From assembly GCA_964584935.1 (NCBI GenBank), contig CAZPBN010000002.1, positions 100,002-164,001 on the forward strand: 64,000 nucleotides of DNA. The letters run 5' to 3'. The position numbers were made by a program, and so were the translations under genes. The notes under the pieces were generated by a model, which saw only the letters and a program-made list of their open reading frames with translations, ran no database searches and was not told the origin of the DNA. Below, in pieces: positions 41,653 through 49,566 of the stretch; positions within the stretch are counted from its first letter, which is position 1, and every line of letters begins with the position of its first letter. This DNA comes from CAZPBN01 sp964584935 (lineage in GTDB: Bacteria > Acidobacteriota > Aminicenantia > Aminicenantales > Aminicenantaceae).

Positions 41653-42741
41653 ATGGCAGGATTCGAAGGTGTTAAATGGGCGTCCAAACAGATGCGGTAT
41701 CTGCTTGGAGAAAAAAAATTTGAGATGACAGAAGCTGATTCCAAAGTTTATGCGGTCTCCAGGTCCATTCATTACGGGGCTTTCTTAGCTTTTGAAGGAA
41801 TTCGGTTTTTCTGCAAAAAAAATGCAAATGGAAAATTGGAAGTGATCTTTCTAAATTGGGGAAAAAACCTAGAAAGGTTTCAGCGGGGAATTTCATTTAA
41901 TCTGGGACGAAACCAACAAAATATGGTGCCGGAGAAAGATGAATTAGTCCAAGTGTTTATTCATGAATATTTCGAAGATCCCTCTATGCGGGAGTTTTTA
42001 TCTGAAATGGCGGATCTGGGAGCCCAGGGTTACCTGCGTCCTTTTACAGTTGATGAGGAGCAGTCGATAGGAGTGACTTTTCCCGGCAAGCCTTCAATCC
42101 GGGCGGTTGCTTGTCGGTATGATCAATATCTTGGGGAACCTTTTACAGGAGTAGTGGTTCCTCATATGGTCCGGGCAGTTGGCATCAATGAAACCGGATG
42201 TCTTAAGCTCGGAGTGAATTATTTGATAAGTGTAAAGGCTGTTGATGCTGCAAAAGAAATATATCCCCAAGCCGCTTCTGCCTTATTGCTGGATGATAAT
42301 CCTTTTATCAAACTTGAAGACAGAATAATTACAGAATGGGATTCCTCCTGCTGCTTATTTGCTTTTAAGGATGGAACTGTTCTTAAAATCCCGGAGAGCA
42401 ACCTTATTCTCCCTTCCGTAACCATAATGGGAATGGCAATCATTTTGAAGGATATGGGTGTTCATGTACAGGAACGGGATATGACATATGGAGAATTGAT
42501 TCAGAAAGTGGAATCCGGGGAATTGGTTACAGTGTGCAGTGTGGGAACAGCAGGGATTCTCAACCGCTGTCAGAAGTTAATTCTGGTTGATAAAAATAAC
42601 AAAATTATGAAGACTTTTGAATCGGATGAAAAACATGAGCTTTTCCATAAAATGGGTGAGGCAAAAGATTATTATTGGAATATTTATCAAGAAAAAGTTA
42701 AGTTTCTATCCGGAATGAAGCTTAACAAATATGTTATATGA
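41653..42741 (+). CDS. Class IV PLP aminotransferase (branched-chain type), divergent
   Basis: 362 residues from the ATG at 41653, which has GGAAGGAG seven bases upstream; the frame opens 20 codons earlier without support. The fold-type IV pattern of branched-chain aminotransferases is visible: S-R-S-I-H-Y-G-A-F-L-A-F-E-G-I-R near 38-53, the PLP lysine Lys185 in C-L-K-L-G-V-N-Y-L (compare A-K-A-G-G-N-Y in IlvE), I-I-T-E in place of the I-S-E-G block, and L-P-S-V-T and V-G-T-A-G in the C-terminal part. It is far from canonical IlvE, so the amino acid substrate is open. No branched-chain pathway genes are adjacent. Confidence 0.75.
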   Translation: MAGFEGVKWASKQMRYLLGEKKFEMTEADSKVYAVSRSIHYGAFLAFEGIRFFCKKNANGKLEVIFLNWGKNLERFQRGISFNLGRNQQNMVPEKDELVQVFIHEYFEDPSMREFLSEMADLGAQGYLRPFTVDEEQSIGVTFPGKPSIRAVACRYDQYLGEPFTGVVVPHMVRAVGINETGCLKLGVNYLISVKAVDAAKEIYPQAASALLLDDNPFIKLEDRIITEWDSSCCLFAFKDGTVLKIPESNLILPSVTIMGMAIILKDMGVHVQERDMTYGELIQKVESGELVTVCSVGTAGILNRCQKLILVDKNNKIMKTFESDEKHELFHKMGEAKDYYWNIYQEKVKFLSGMKLNKYVI

Positions 42742-42851
42742 TATATTACCAAGCTTAATGGGATTATCTATTCATTTCCCCAAGGTGGAATAGAGACAAT
42801 GATTGTCTCCTTTATGGGAAGACCTTTTTCTCAGATTCTCCCACTAAAATT

Positions 42852-43844
42852 TCACCTGGAACCAAAATTATCTGGAGTGTTTTCTTCATTCCGGTCAGTT
42901 GCCGGTGGAGGAGCTGGTGAAAGAGAAGAAATTTTGTCTCTTAGCTCAGGAGTCATGTCAATATCAAGAGAAGCGATGGAATCCTTCAATTGATTGATAT
43001 TGCGGGTTCCGATGATAGGAACTGTCACAGCAGGATGAGAGGCAACCCATTTGACAGCAAGAGCAGCCGGATTATAATCATTTTCAAGAGCAAATTCAGT
43101 GAATTTTTGGGCTGTTTCATACATCCATTCATTCCCGTAACGGGTTTTGTACATTTTATTATCAACGAGCCTCCCTTTTTCAGGCTTTTTATTGATGCCG
43201 TATTTTCCGGATAAAAGGCCTCCTCCTAAAGGGCTGTAAGGAATCACACCCAATTTTTCCTCTAACGCCATTGGAAAGATTTCAACTTCGGCTTGTCTTT
43301 TTACCAGATTATACATGGGCTGTATGCAGGCGAAGGGGGCAAGTCCTTGTTTAGCTGATATCCCCAGTGCTTTTTCTATCTGCCAGGCTGCAAAGTTGCT
43401 AGCTGCTGTATAAAGAATTTTCCCCTGTTTGACCAGGTCATCCAGAGTGCAGAGAGTTTCCTCAAGGGAAGTGAAATCATCGAATCTATGCAAAAAGTAA
43501 ATATCTATTCTGTCTGTGTTGAGCCTTGTTAGGCTCTGTTCCACAGCATTTATGATGTGATAGCGGGAAGAGCCTCTGGCATTGGGGCCCTCTCCAGTCG
43601 GAAAATAAACCTTTGTGGTAATGACGACTTTCTCCCTGCAGCTATTAATGAGCTTTCCTAAAATTTGTTCTGCTCTGCCTTTCTGATAGACATTCGCGCA
43701 ATCAAAAAAATTGATTCCTTTGTCCCTGCAGAAATGAAACATCTCTGCGGATGTCTTTTCGTCCGCATCACCACCAAAAGACATTGTGCCGAAACAAAGT
43801 TCAGATACTTTGACCCCAGTTTGACCCAAATAAGTATATTCCAT
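42852..43844 (-). CDS. Aldo/keto reductase
   Basis: 330 residues forming an NADPH-dependent TIM barrel. The opening M-E-Y-T-Y-L-G-Q-T-G-V-K-V-S-E-L-C-F-G-T-M, the catalytic-region F-F-D-C-A-N-V-Y, D-I-Y-F-L-H-R-F-D, and the cofactor block V-P-I-I-G-T-R-N are typical of the YajO/Tas-like subfamily; the catalytic Asp, Tyr, Lys (I-T-T-K-V) and His are all present. The substrate is unknown. It is a single-gene unit transcribed towards the aminotransferase. Three tandem GATAAT-like hexamers lie 41-58 bp upstream of the start. Confidence 0.9.
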   Translation of the reverse strand: MEYTYLGQTGVKVSELCFGTMSFGGDADEKTSAEMFHFCRDKGINFFDCANVYQKGRAEQILGKLINSCREKVVITTKVYFPTGEGPNARGSSRYHIINAVEQSLTRLNTDRIDIYFLHRFDDFTSLEETLCTLDDLVKQGKILYTAASNFAAWQIEKALGISAKQGLAPFACIQPMYNLVKRQAEVEIFPMALEEKLGVIPYSPLGGGLLSGKYGINKKPEKGRLVDNKMYKTRYGNEWMYETAQKFTEFALENDYNPAALAVKWVASHPAVTVPIIGTRNINQLKDSIASLDIDMTPELRDKISSLSPAPPPATDRNEENTPDNFGSR

Positions 43845-43884
43845 AATGGCTCCTTAATATAATAGAATCTTGCTTTTTACATAA

Positions 43885-43902
43885 ATTATCATTCTCATTA
43901 TA
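43885..43902 (-). promoter_or_regulatory. Fur-box-like hexamer array upstream of the aldo/keto reductase
   Basis: On the minus strand three adjacent hexamers read TATAAT, GAGAAT, GATAAT, resembling the repeated GATAAT units of Fur boxes and also including a -10-like TATAAT. In such AT-rich DNA this could be chance. Confidence 0.25.
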
Positions 43903-44037
43903 TTATAAAAAAAAAGCTTTTTTATCAATAATAATACCATTGAAGGGAAAGATTTGAATTAAACTGTAGACCTAAGCATATTTTTTTATTAATATAAAAA
44001 GGAAATTGGAGTTTGTTTATAAAATAAGGATGACAAA

Positions 44038-44913
44038 GTGAAAGCCAAAGCCTTTATAATATCTATGAGACCCGGTCAATGGATAAAAAATCTATTCATT
44101 TTTGCTGCCCTTGTGTTTTCCCAAAAGTTTCTGGATCCCGATCTTCTCTTTAAAACAATCATTGCATTTGTTGATTTTTGTCTTATTTCTGGAGCTGTCT
44201 ACATAATCAATGATGTTTTTGATATCAAAATTGACAGGATGCATCCCAAAAAGTCAAAAAGACCCATTCCCAACAATGAAATAAGCAAAAAACAGGCTAT
44301 ATCCTTTTTTGTGATTTTGACCGTTTTTGCTTTTGGGTTGGCTTTTTTTCTGGACAAGTCATTTTTTCTCATGGCACTGATTTATTTTTTGGTTAATATT
44401 ATGTATTCAATGAAACTGAAACATGTGGTTATCATTGATGTTTTTTTAGTTGCTGCCGGTTTTTTAATTAGAGTTATCGCCGGAGGATTGTTGATTGATG
44501 TGCCCATTTCTTCCTGGCTGCTCATCTGCACCCTGTTGTTGTCTTTGTTTATCGCAATGGGAAAAAGAAGACACGAACTTCTGATTTTAGATCAAAACGC
44601 TTCCAAGCATCGTCCGATATTGAAAGAATACAGTACCTATCTTTTAGATCAAATGATAGCTGTTGTGACAGCATCGACATTAATTGCCTACTGTCTTTAT
44701 ACTATATCGGAAGAGACCATTAAAAAATTCGATACGCCATATCTTTTTTTCACTTCTCCGTTGGTCCTTTACGGAATATTCCGCTATCTTTATCTTATTC
44801 ATAGGAAGGAACAAGGAGGGAGCCCAGGAGATTTGATTATTAAAGATAAGCCTTTATTGATAGATATCATGCTATGGATTCTATCTGTGGTCTTTATTAT
44901 TTATGTTTTATAG
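44038..44913 (+). CDS. UbiA-family prenyltransferase (DPPR synthase-like)
   Basis: 291 residues with about eight or nine transmembrane helices. The start R-P-G-Q-W-I-K-N-L-F-I-F-A-A-L-V-F-S and the metal/diphosphate motif N-D-V-F-D-I-K-I-D-R-M-H-P-K-K-S-K-R-P-I-P match the decaprenyl-phosphate phosphoribose synthase branch of UbiA. The second acidic motif of this branch is not obvious as a full D-x3-D. It begins with GTG behind AAGGATG. If the assignment holds, it transfers phosphoribose to a polyprenyl phosphate for glycan or lipid synthesis. The DUF362 gene starts 11 bp later, so the two are co-transcribed. Confidence 0.8.
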   Translation: MKAKAFIISMRPGQWIKNLFIFAALVFSQKFLDPDLLFKTIIAFVDFCLISGAVYIINDVFDIKIDRMHPKKSKRPIPNNEISKKQAISFFVILTVFAFGLAFFLDKSFFLMALIYFLVNIMYSMKLKHVVIIDVFLVAAGFLIRVIAGGLLIDVPISSWLLICTLLLSLFIAMGKRRHELLILDQNASKHRPILKEYSTYLLDQMIAVVTASTLIAYCLYTISEETIKKFDTPYLFFTSPLVLYGIFRYLYLIHRKEQGGSPGDLIIKDKPLLIDIMLWILSVVFIIYVL

Positions 44914-44924
44914 GAGATATTTGA

Positions 44925-46010
44925 ATGAACAAAGCGAAGGTTGCTGTTGTTAAAACTTCCTCTAATACAGTCCTTGAGGACTATAATCGGTTGATGCATC
45001 TGGCTGATTACAAGAAATATTTACCAGCAGATAAGGATACAGCTTTGAAAATCAATATCTCCTGGCATTATTTTTATCCTGCTTGTTCGACCACTCCATG
45101 GCAATTGGAAGGGGTTATAAAAACTCTCTTGAAAGATGGATATAAAAAAGAGTTGATTCATGCCTGTCACAACCGAACAGTGGTGGTTTCCTCGAAAAAA
45201 GGAGAAATAAGAAACAAACATTTGCCTGTTGTGCAAAAATACGGGCTCAGAAACATCCATCTCTATGAAAATGAGGAATGGATCAAATATGAACCAAAAT
45301 GCAAGATAAGAGTTTTGTATGATATATTTCCTGATGGTTTGGAAATTCCCAAAAGAATGATTGGAGAAAATATTATCCAACTGCCCACCATGAAAACTCA
45401 TGTGTTCACTACAATGACAGGAGCTATGAAAAATGCTTTTGGCGGACTTCTTCATGACAAGAGGCATTGGACTCATTCTGTGATCCATGAAACTCTTGTC
45501 GATCTTCTGGCTATTCAAAAAGAAATCCATACAGGAGTTTTTGCAGTTATGGATGGAACCATAGCAGGCGATGGCCCGGGGCCAAGATGTATGGTTCCCT
45601 ATATAAAGGATTATATTTTAGCCAGCGAAGATCAGGTGGCTATTGATGCGATTGCTGCCAAAATGATGGGCTTTGAACCCATGGATTTAAAATTCATCCG
45701 TCTTGCTCATGAAGACGGTCTTGGATGCGGAGACCTCAACGAGATAGAAGTGGTGGGTGAAGATATTTCCAAAGTCAATTTTCATTTCCACCAGCAGAAG
45801 AATACCTTTGCCAGTTTAGGACAAAAAATAATTTATTGGGGCCCTCTGAAGCCGCTGGAAAAATTGCTTTTGAGGTCTTTTTTCACTCCATGGTCTTATT
45901 TAGCTTCGATCATTTTTCATGATTATTTATGGCATCCTTTTATCGGGAAGAGGAGGACTCGAAAGATTCTTAATAACACAAAATGGGGGGAATTATTCAA
46001 ACGATATTGA
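44925..46010 (+). CDS. DUF362 domain protein
   Basis: 361 residues with the DUF362 arrangement: K-V-A-V-V-K-T at the N-terminus, K-I-N-I-S-W-H in place of the usual K-x-N, L-P-T-M-K-T-H-V-F-T-T-M-T-G-A-M-K-N-A-F-G near 150-170, then V-M-D-G-T-I-A-G-D-G-P-G-P and D-A-I-A-A-K-M-M-G. No 4Fe-4S cluster cysteines are attached, unlike many DUF362 ferredoxin fusions. The biochemical role of the domain is not established. It follows the UbiA-family gene by 11 bp, and its 3' end overlaps that of recO by 18 bp on the opposite strand. Confidence 0.82.
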   Translation: MNKAKVAVVKTSSNTVLEDYNRLMHLADYKKYLPADKDTALKINISWHYFYPACSTTPWQLEGVIKTLLKDGYKKELIHACHNRTVVVSSKKGEIRNKHLPVVQKYGLRNIHLYENEEWIKYEPKCKIRVLYDIFPDGLEIPKRMIGENIIQLPTMKTHVFTTMTGAMKNAFGGLLHDKRHWTHSVIHETLVDLLAIQKEIHTGVFAVMDGTIAGDGPGPRCMVPYIKDYILASEDQVAIDAIAAKMMGFEPMDLKFIRLAHEDGLGCGDLNEIEVVGEDISKVNFHFHQQKNTFASLGQKIIYWGPLKPLEKLLLRSFFTPWSYLASIIFHDYLWHPFIGKRRTRKILNNTKWGELFKRY

Positions 46011-46739
46011 TCGTAAGAATCGCAGGCTTTTTGGTTCTTTTTCCAGATGGAAAACAATGATGGATTGAAGTATTTTACCGATATCATCAATCTGTTGGGA
46101 AGAAAAGGGGAAATGCTCTGTTTTGGAAGGAGGGTTTTTTTTTATCCAGCGAAGGAATTCAATCAATTCCGGATTTATTTTTTCTTTTTTACTTTGAGCG
46201 CATCTATGACAGAAAGCTCCGTCTTTTTTTTCTGACAGCCATCCGGATCCTTTAAGGGGTTTCCGGCAAGATTTGCATGTGTCCAGAACAGGCAGGAATC
46301 CAGAAATCTTTAATGTCCATGCTTCAAAGTAACGGGTTAAAAAATTTATATCTGCTCCGTTTTTAATAGCATGCAATAAAGAGAGCAATAGCCGGTACTG
46401 TTTGTCTTCCTTTGACCTTAAAGGAAGGAACTCTTCAATGACTTCTGCAAAATAACAAAGGTTGAAATATATATTCAATTCAGACTGTATTTCGAAAAAA
46501 GAATCAATAAGGTCACAATTACTAATGGTCACAAGATCTTTTTTTTCTTTTTCATAGTAGAAAATGCAAATCAGAGAAAAAGGTTCCAGGCTGCTGCCAA
46601 AGCGGTTTCCAAATTTACGCGCTCCTTTGGCAATACCCTTGATGATACCTTCGTCTTTGGAAAAGAAAACCACAAGTCTGTCTTGTTCACCGATATCGAA
46701 GTATCGAAGGATAATGGCTTCGGATTGTTTGAGAGGCAT
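45993..46739 (-). CDS. recO: DNA repair protein RecO
   Basis: 248 residues. RecO loads RecA onto SSB-coated gaps with RecR. The N-terminal OB fold begins Q-S-E-A-I-I-L-R-Y-F-D-I-G-E-Q-D-R-L-V-V, with G-I-A-K-G-A-R-K and G-S-S-L-E-P-F. A four-cysteine zinc motif (C-K-S-C near 153-156, C-H-R-C near 175-178) follows, as in most RecO proteins. The length is normal. The start lies 5 bp after the mgtE stop, and the end overlaps the convergent DUF362 gene by 18 bp. Confidence 0.92.
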   Translation of the reverse strand: MPLKQSEAIILRYFDIGEQDRLVVFFSKDEGIIKGIAKGARKFGNRFGSSLEPFSLICIFYYEKEKKDLVTISNCDLIDSFFEIQSELNIYFNLCYFAEVIEEFLPLRSKEDKQYRLLLSLLHAIKNGADINFLTRYFEAWTLKISGFLPVLDTCKSCRKPLKGSGWLSEKKDGAFCHRCAQSKKEKINPELIEFLRWIKKNPPSKTEHFPFSSQQIDDIGKILQSIIVFHLEKEPKSLRFLRSISFE

Positions 46740-46744
46740 GAAAT

Positions 46745-48109
46745 TTAATTCATCAAGTGTTTAAGAAATAGAGTCCCCAATCCTAGAAACACAGCGAAAC
46801 CAATTGTGTCTGTGCACATGGTTAATATATTCACAGAACCCAGAGCTGGATCGAGTTTCAACAGCTTCAGTAATAAAGGGATAAGTGTGCCCAGTAGAGC
46901 AGCGAGAAAGAGATTGATGATAATGGCAAGCCCCAAAATGAGCCCTAAATAAGGATTTCTTATCAAAAAATAAGAAAGCACCGCAAGTAAAGAACCGATC
47001 ACTATACCATTGCCTATTCCAACGATTATTTCTTTGAGTAACGCTTTTTTGGCTGTGAGCCAGGCTGCTTCACCGATGGCGATTTCACGAACCATAATGG
47101 CTATGGTTTGATTCCCTGCGATGCCACCCAGAGCAGCGACAAGGGGCATAAAAACAGCGAGAATAACAGCTGCTTCCAAAGTGCTTTTAAATTGGTTGAC
47201 AATAAATGGAGCCAAAGAAGCCGTTAAAATGCTTAACAATAAAAAAGGAAGCCTTCTCTTTATGGATTTAAAAGGATTATCTTTGATTCTTTCTGATGTG
47301 TCCAGTGAGACCATTTTGTACATATCTTCTGTGGCTTCTTTATCGATGACGTCTATGACATCGTCAACAGTCACAACTCCGATCAGGACTCTTTCTGAAT
47401 CAATAACAGGAACCGCAACCAGATTATAGTCTGCAACAATCCGGGCGACCTGTTCCTGGTCTGTTTCTGGTGTCACACTGATAACATCTTTGGTCATTAT
47501 GGTTGTTAAAGTTGTATCGGGTTTTGCAAATAATAATTGTTTTAAAGATGTGACTCCAACTAGGTGGTTTTCATTGTCAACAATATAAAGGTAAAAAGCG
47601 GATTCAACGTCTCCTTCCAGCTGCATGGCAGTGATGGCGTCTGATATTTTTGTGTTTTGGTTCAGAGCATAATAATTGGTGGACATGATCCTGCCGGCTG
47701 TTTCTTCGTCATAGTGAAGGAGTTCTTTGATATCCTCAGATGGTTTCTTTTCCATGGCGGTTAATATATGCTTTTGGGTTTCTTCCGGAAGCAAATAAAG
47801 AATAGAAGCGACGTCATCAGAAGGGATGATATGGAACAGTTCGATGATTTGATCCAATTGAAGCTCTTTAATGAGTTCAGCTGAGTCATTGGGATCCAGT
47901 TCGCTGACTGCTTCAGCTATTTTTTCTTTATTATTATCGAAGATAACCTTAAACACAGTCAGTTTTTCGCTAAAAGTCAAGTGATTGATGAGGGAAGCAA
48001 TATCGGCTGCATGAAAATTCTTGAGTAGATTCCATAAGCGGGACAGAGCTCCCATGTTTATGAATTTTCTTGTTGAGTTGATAATCAGTTGTTGAGCTTG
48101 AATCCTCAT
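46745..48109 (-). CDS. mgtE: Magnesium transporter MgtE
   Basis: 454 residues with the full MgtE layout: an N-terminal superhelical domain (about 20-130, including the L-D-P-N-D-S-A-E-L-I-K-E-L repeat), two CBS domains (about 140-260, V-G-V-T-S-L-K-Q-L and G-V-V-T-V-D-D-V-I-D-V-I), a connecting helix, and five transmembrane helices with P-L-V-A-A-L-G-G-I-A-G-N-Q and L-N-L-F/I-N-L-F near the pore. It is a Mg2+-gated channel. The spacer upstream is only 95 bp and shows no M-box or other riboswitch. RecO follows 5 bp downstream. Confidence 0.93.
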   Translation of the reverse strand: MRIQAQQLIINSTRKFINMGALSRLWNLLKNFHAADIASLINHLTFSEKLTVFKVIFDNNKEKIAEAVSELDPNDSAELIKELQLDQIIELFHIIPSDDVASILYLLPEETQKHILTAMEKKPSEDIKELLHYDEETAGRIMSTNYYALNQNTKISDAITAMQLEGDVESAFYLYIVDNENHLVGVTSLKQLLFAKPDTTLTTIMTKDVISVTPETDQEQVARIVADYNLVAVPVIDSERVLIGVVTVDDVIDVIDKEATEDMYKMVSLDTSERIKDNPFKSIKRRLPFLLLSILTASLAPFIVNQFKSTLEAAVILAVFMPLVAALGGIAGNQTIAIMVREIAIGEAAWLTAKKALLKEIIVGIGNGIVIGSLLAVLSYFLIRNPYLGLILGLAIIINLFLAALLGTLIPLLLKLLKLDPALGSVNILTMCTDTIGFAVFLGLGTLFLKHLMN

Positions 48110-48204
48110 GATTTTACTTTCGATTTTTTATAAACCATATCATAGCAGTCCAAATAAAACAATTTTTTTTTGACTTCTTGATTAGGATATCAAAAGAAAC
48201 AGTA

Positions 48205-49566
48205 TTATTCTATAAGAGAAATGTTAAGAAGTTCTATTTTTTTAGAAAGACTCTCTTTGTTGATTCCCAGTTCAGAGGCTGTGGAAGCGAGATCCCAGTT
48301 GTTTCTGAGCAGGGCTTGATGAATGTACTCTTTTTCAAATTTTTCACTGGCTTGTTTTAAGGATTTGTCTTTGTTGTTATTCTGAATGATTTTTGATTCC
48401 CTGGGTTCAACAAGCAGAGAAAGATGTGAGGATGTGATTTTTTCTTCTTCAACCATAATCACAAATCGTTCAATGACATTGCTGAGTTCATTGATGTTTC
48501 CAGGCCAAGAATAGTTGACAAACGCCTTCATGGCATCTTTACTCATGGATTTTTGTTTTTTCCCGTATTCCAGAGAGAAATATTTGAGAAAATAATTGAT
48601 GAGCAAAGGGATATCATCTTTTCTTTCTCTCAAAGGAGGAATATGAATGGGGATTACATTGAGTTTGTAGTATAGGTTTTCTCTGAATTTTCCATTTGAT
48701 TTTAATTTTCTCAAGTCTACATTGGTTGCAGCTATGAATCTCACATCGATGGGAACTGATTTATAGGAACCAAGAGGTTCAAATTTATGTTCCTCAATGA
48801 TTTTTTCCAGTTTTGATTGGATTTTTAGACTCATTTCGCTTATTTGATCCAGAAAAAGAGTTCCGCCATCAGAAAGTAAAATTTTTCCTTTTTTATCTTT
48901 TTCGGTTTTAGAGCTGCTCGCTTTGTTGTATCCAAATAATTCTATTTCAAGGAGGTCATCAGGAATGGCAGCGGAATTGATGGGGATGAATCTTTTGTTT
49001 TTCCTGGGACTGTTTTGGTGAATGAGGCGGGCAATCAGCTCTTTCCCGGTTCCATTTTCTCCTGAAATGAGCACACACCCGTTTGTTGGAGCTGTCAGGT
49101 TAATTTCTTTCCTTAATTTATTTATAGAGGGATCTTTTCCTATAAAATGGAATTTGTCTTTGATTTCTTCCCGAAGAAGGATGTTTTCTTCCTCCAGTTT
49201 TTTTTGTCGAAGAGCATTTTTTACCGTAAGAACAACTTTCTCAAGAGTTAAAGGTTTCTCCAGAAAGTCATAAGCACCGAGTTTCGTGGTTTTGACAGCT
49301 GTCTCAACATTTCCATGACCGGAAATCATGATCACAGAATAATCTCCGTTCAGTTCTTTGATTGTTTTAAGCACATCCACTCCATCCATTTCCGGAAGCC
49401 AGATATCCAGAAGTACCAGATCAAAATTATCCTTTTCTAATAAATCAAGGCCTTGTTGTCCTGACTCAGCGGTTTCCACAAAATAGCCTTCATCCTCGAG
49501 AACGCCTTTCAGAGAAGACCTGATACCGACTTCGTCATCAATGATTAAAATTTTTTCTTTCATCAT
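48205..49566 (-). CDS. ntrX: NtrX-like response regulator with a degenerate AAA+ domain
   Basis: 453 residues: a receiver with phospho-acceptor Asp54 in L-V-L-L-D-I-W-L-P-E-M-D-G, an AAA+ sigma54-activator-type domain, and a Fis-type HTH (D-L-A-S-T-A-S-E-L-G-I-N-K-E-S-L). Walker A G-E-N-G-T-G-K-E (169-176) is intact. The sigma54-contact loop GAFTGA is replaced by K-A-S-S-S-K (215-220), and Walker B reads L-F-L-D-Q-I, with the catalytic Glu changed to Gln241. The arginine-finger segment reads FRENLYYKL. It therefore probably does not open sigma54 promoters and may act as a conventional DNA-binding regulator, as reported for some NtrX proteins. It overlaps ntrY by 4 bp. Confidence 0.9.
   Translation of the reverse strand: MMKEKILIIDDEVGIRSSLKGVLEDEGYFVETAESGQQGLDLLEKDNFDLVLLDIWLPEMDGVDVLKTIKELNGDYSVIMISGHGNVETAVKTTKLGAYDFLEKPLTLEKVVLTVKNALRQKKLEEENILLREEIKDKFHFIGKDPSINKLRKEINLTAPTNGCVLISGENGTGKELIARLIHQNSPRKNKRFIPINSAAIPDDLLEIELFGYNKASSSKTEKDKKGKILLSDGGTLFLDQISEMSLKIQSKLEKIIEEHKFEPLGSYKSVPIDVRFIAATNVDLRKLKSNGKFRENLYYKLNVIPIHIPPLRERKDDIPLLINYFLKYFSLEYGKKQKSMSKDAMKAFVNYSWPGNINELSNVIERFVIMVEEEKITSSHLSLLVEPRESKIIQNNNKDKSLKQASEKFEKEYIHQALLRNNWDLASTASELGINKESLSKKIELLNISLIE

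Noticed and set aside
46047..47429. Plus-strand frames of 60-100 codons opposite recO and mgtE
   Set aside because: They are shadows of well-recognised genes and lack start signals.
48110..48204. Possible M-box or other Mg2+ riboswitch before mgtE
   Set aside because: The spacer is only 95 bp, AT-rich, and shows no paired-helix pattern of that size.
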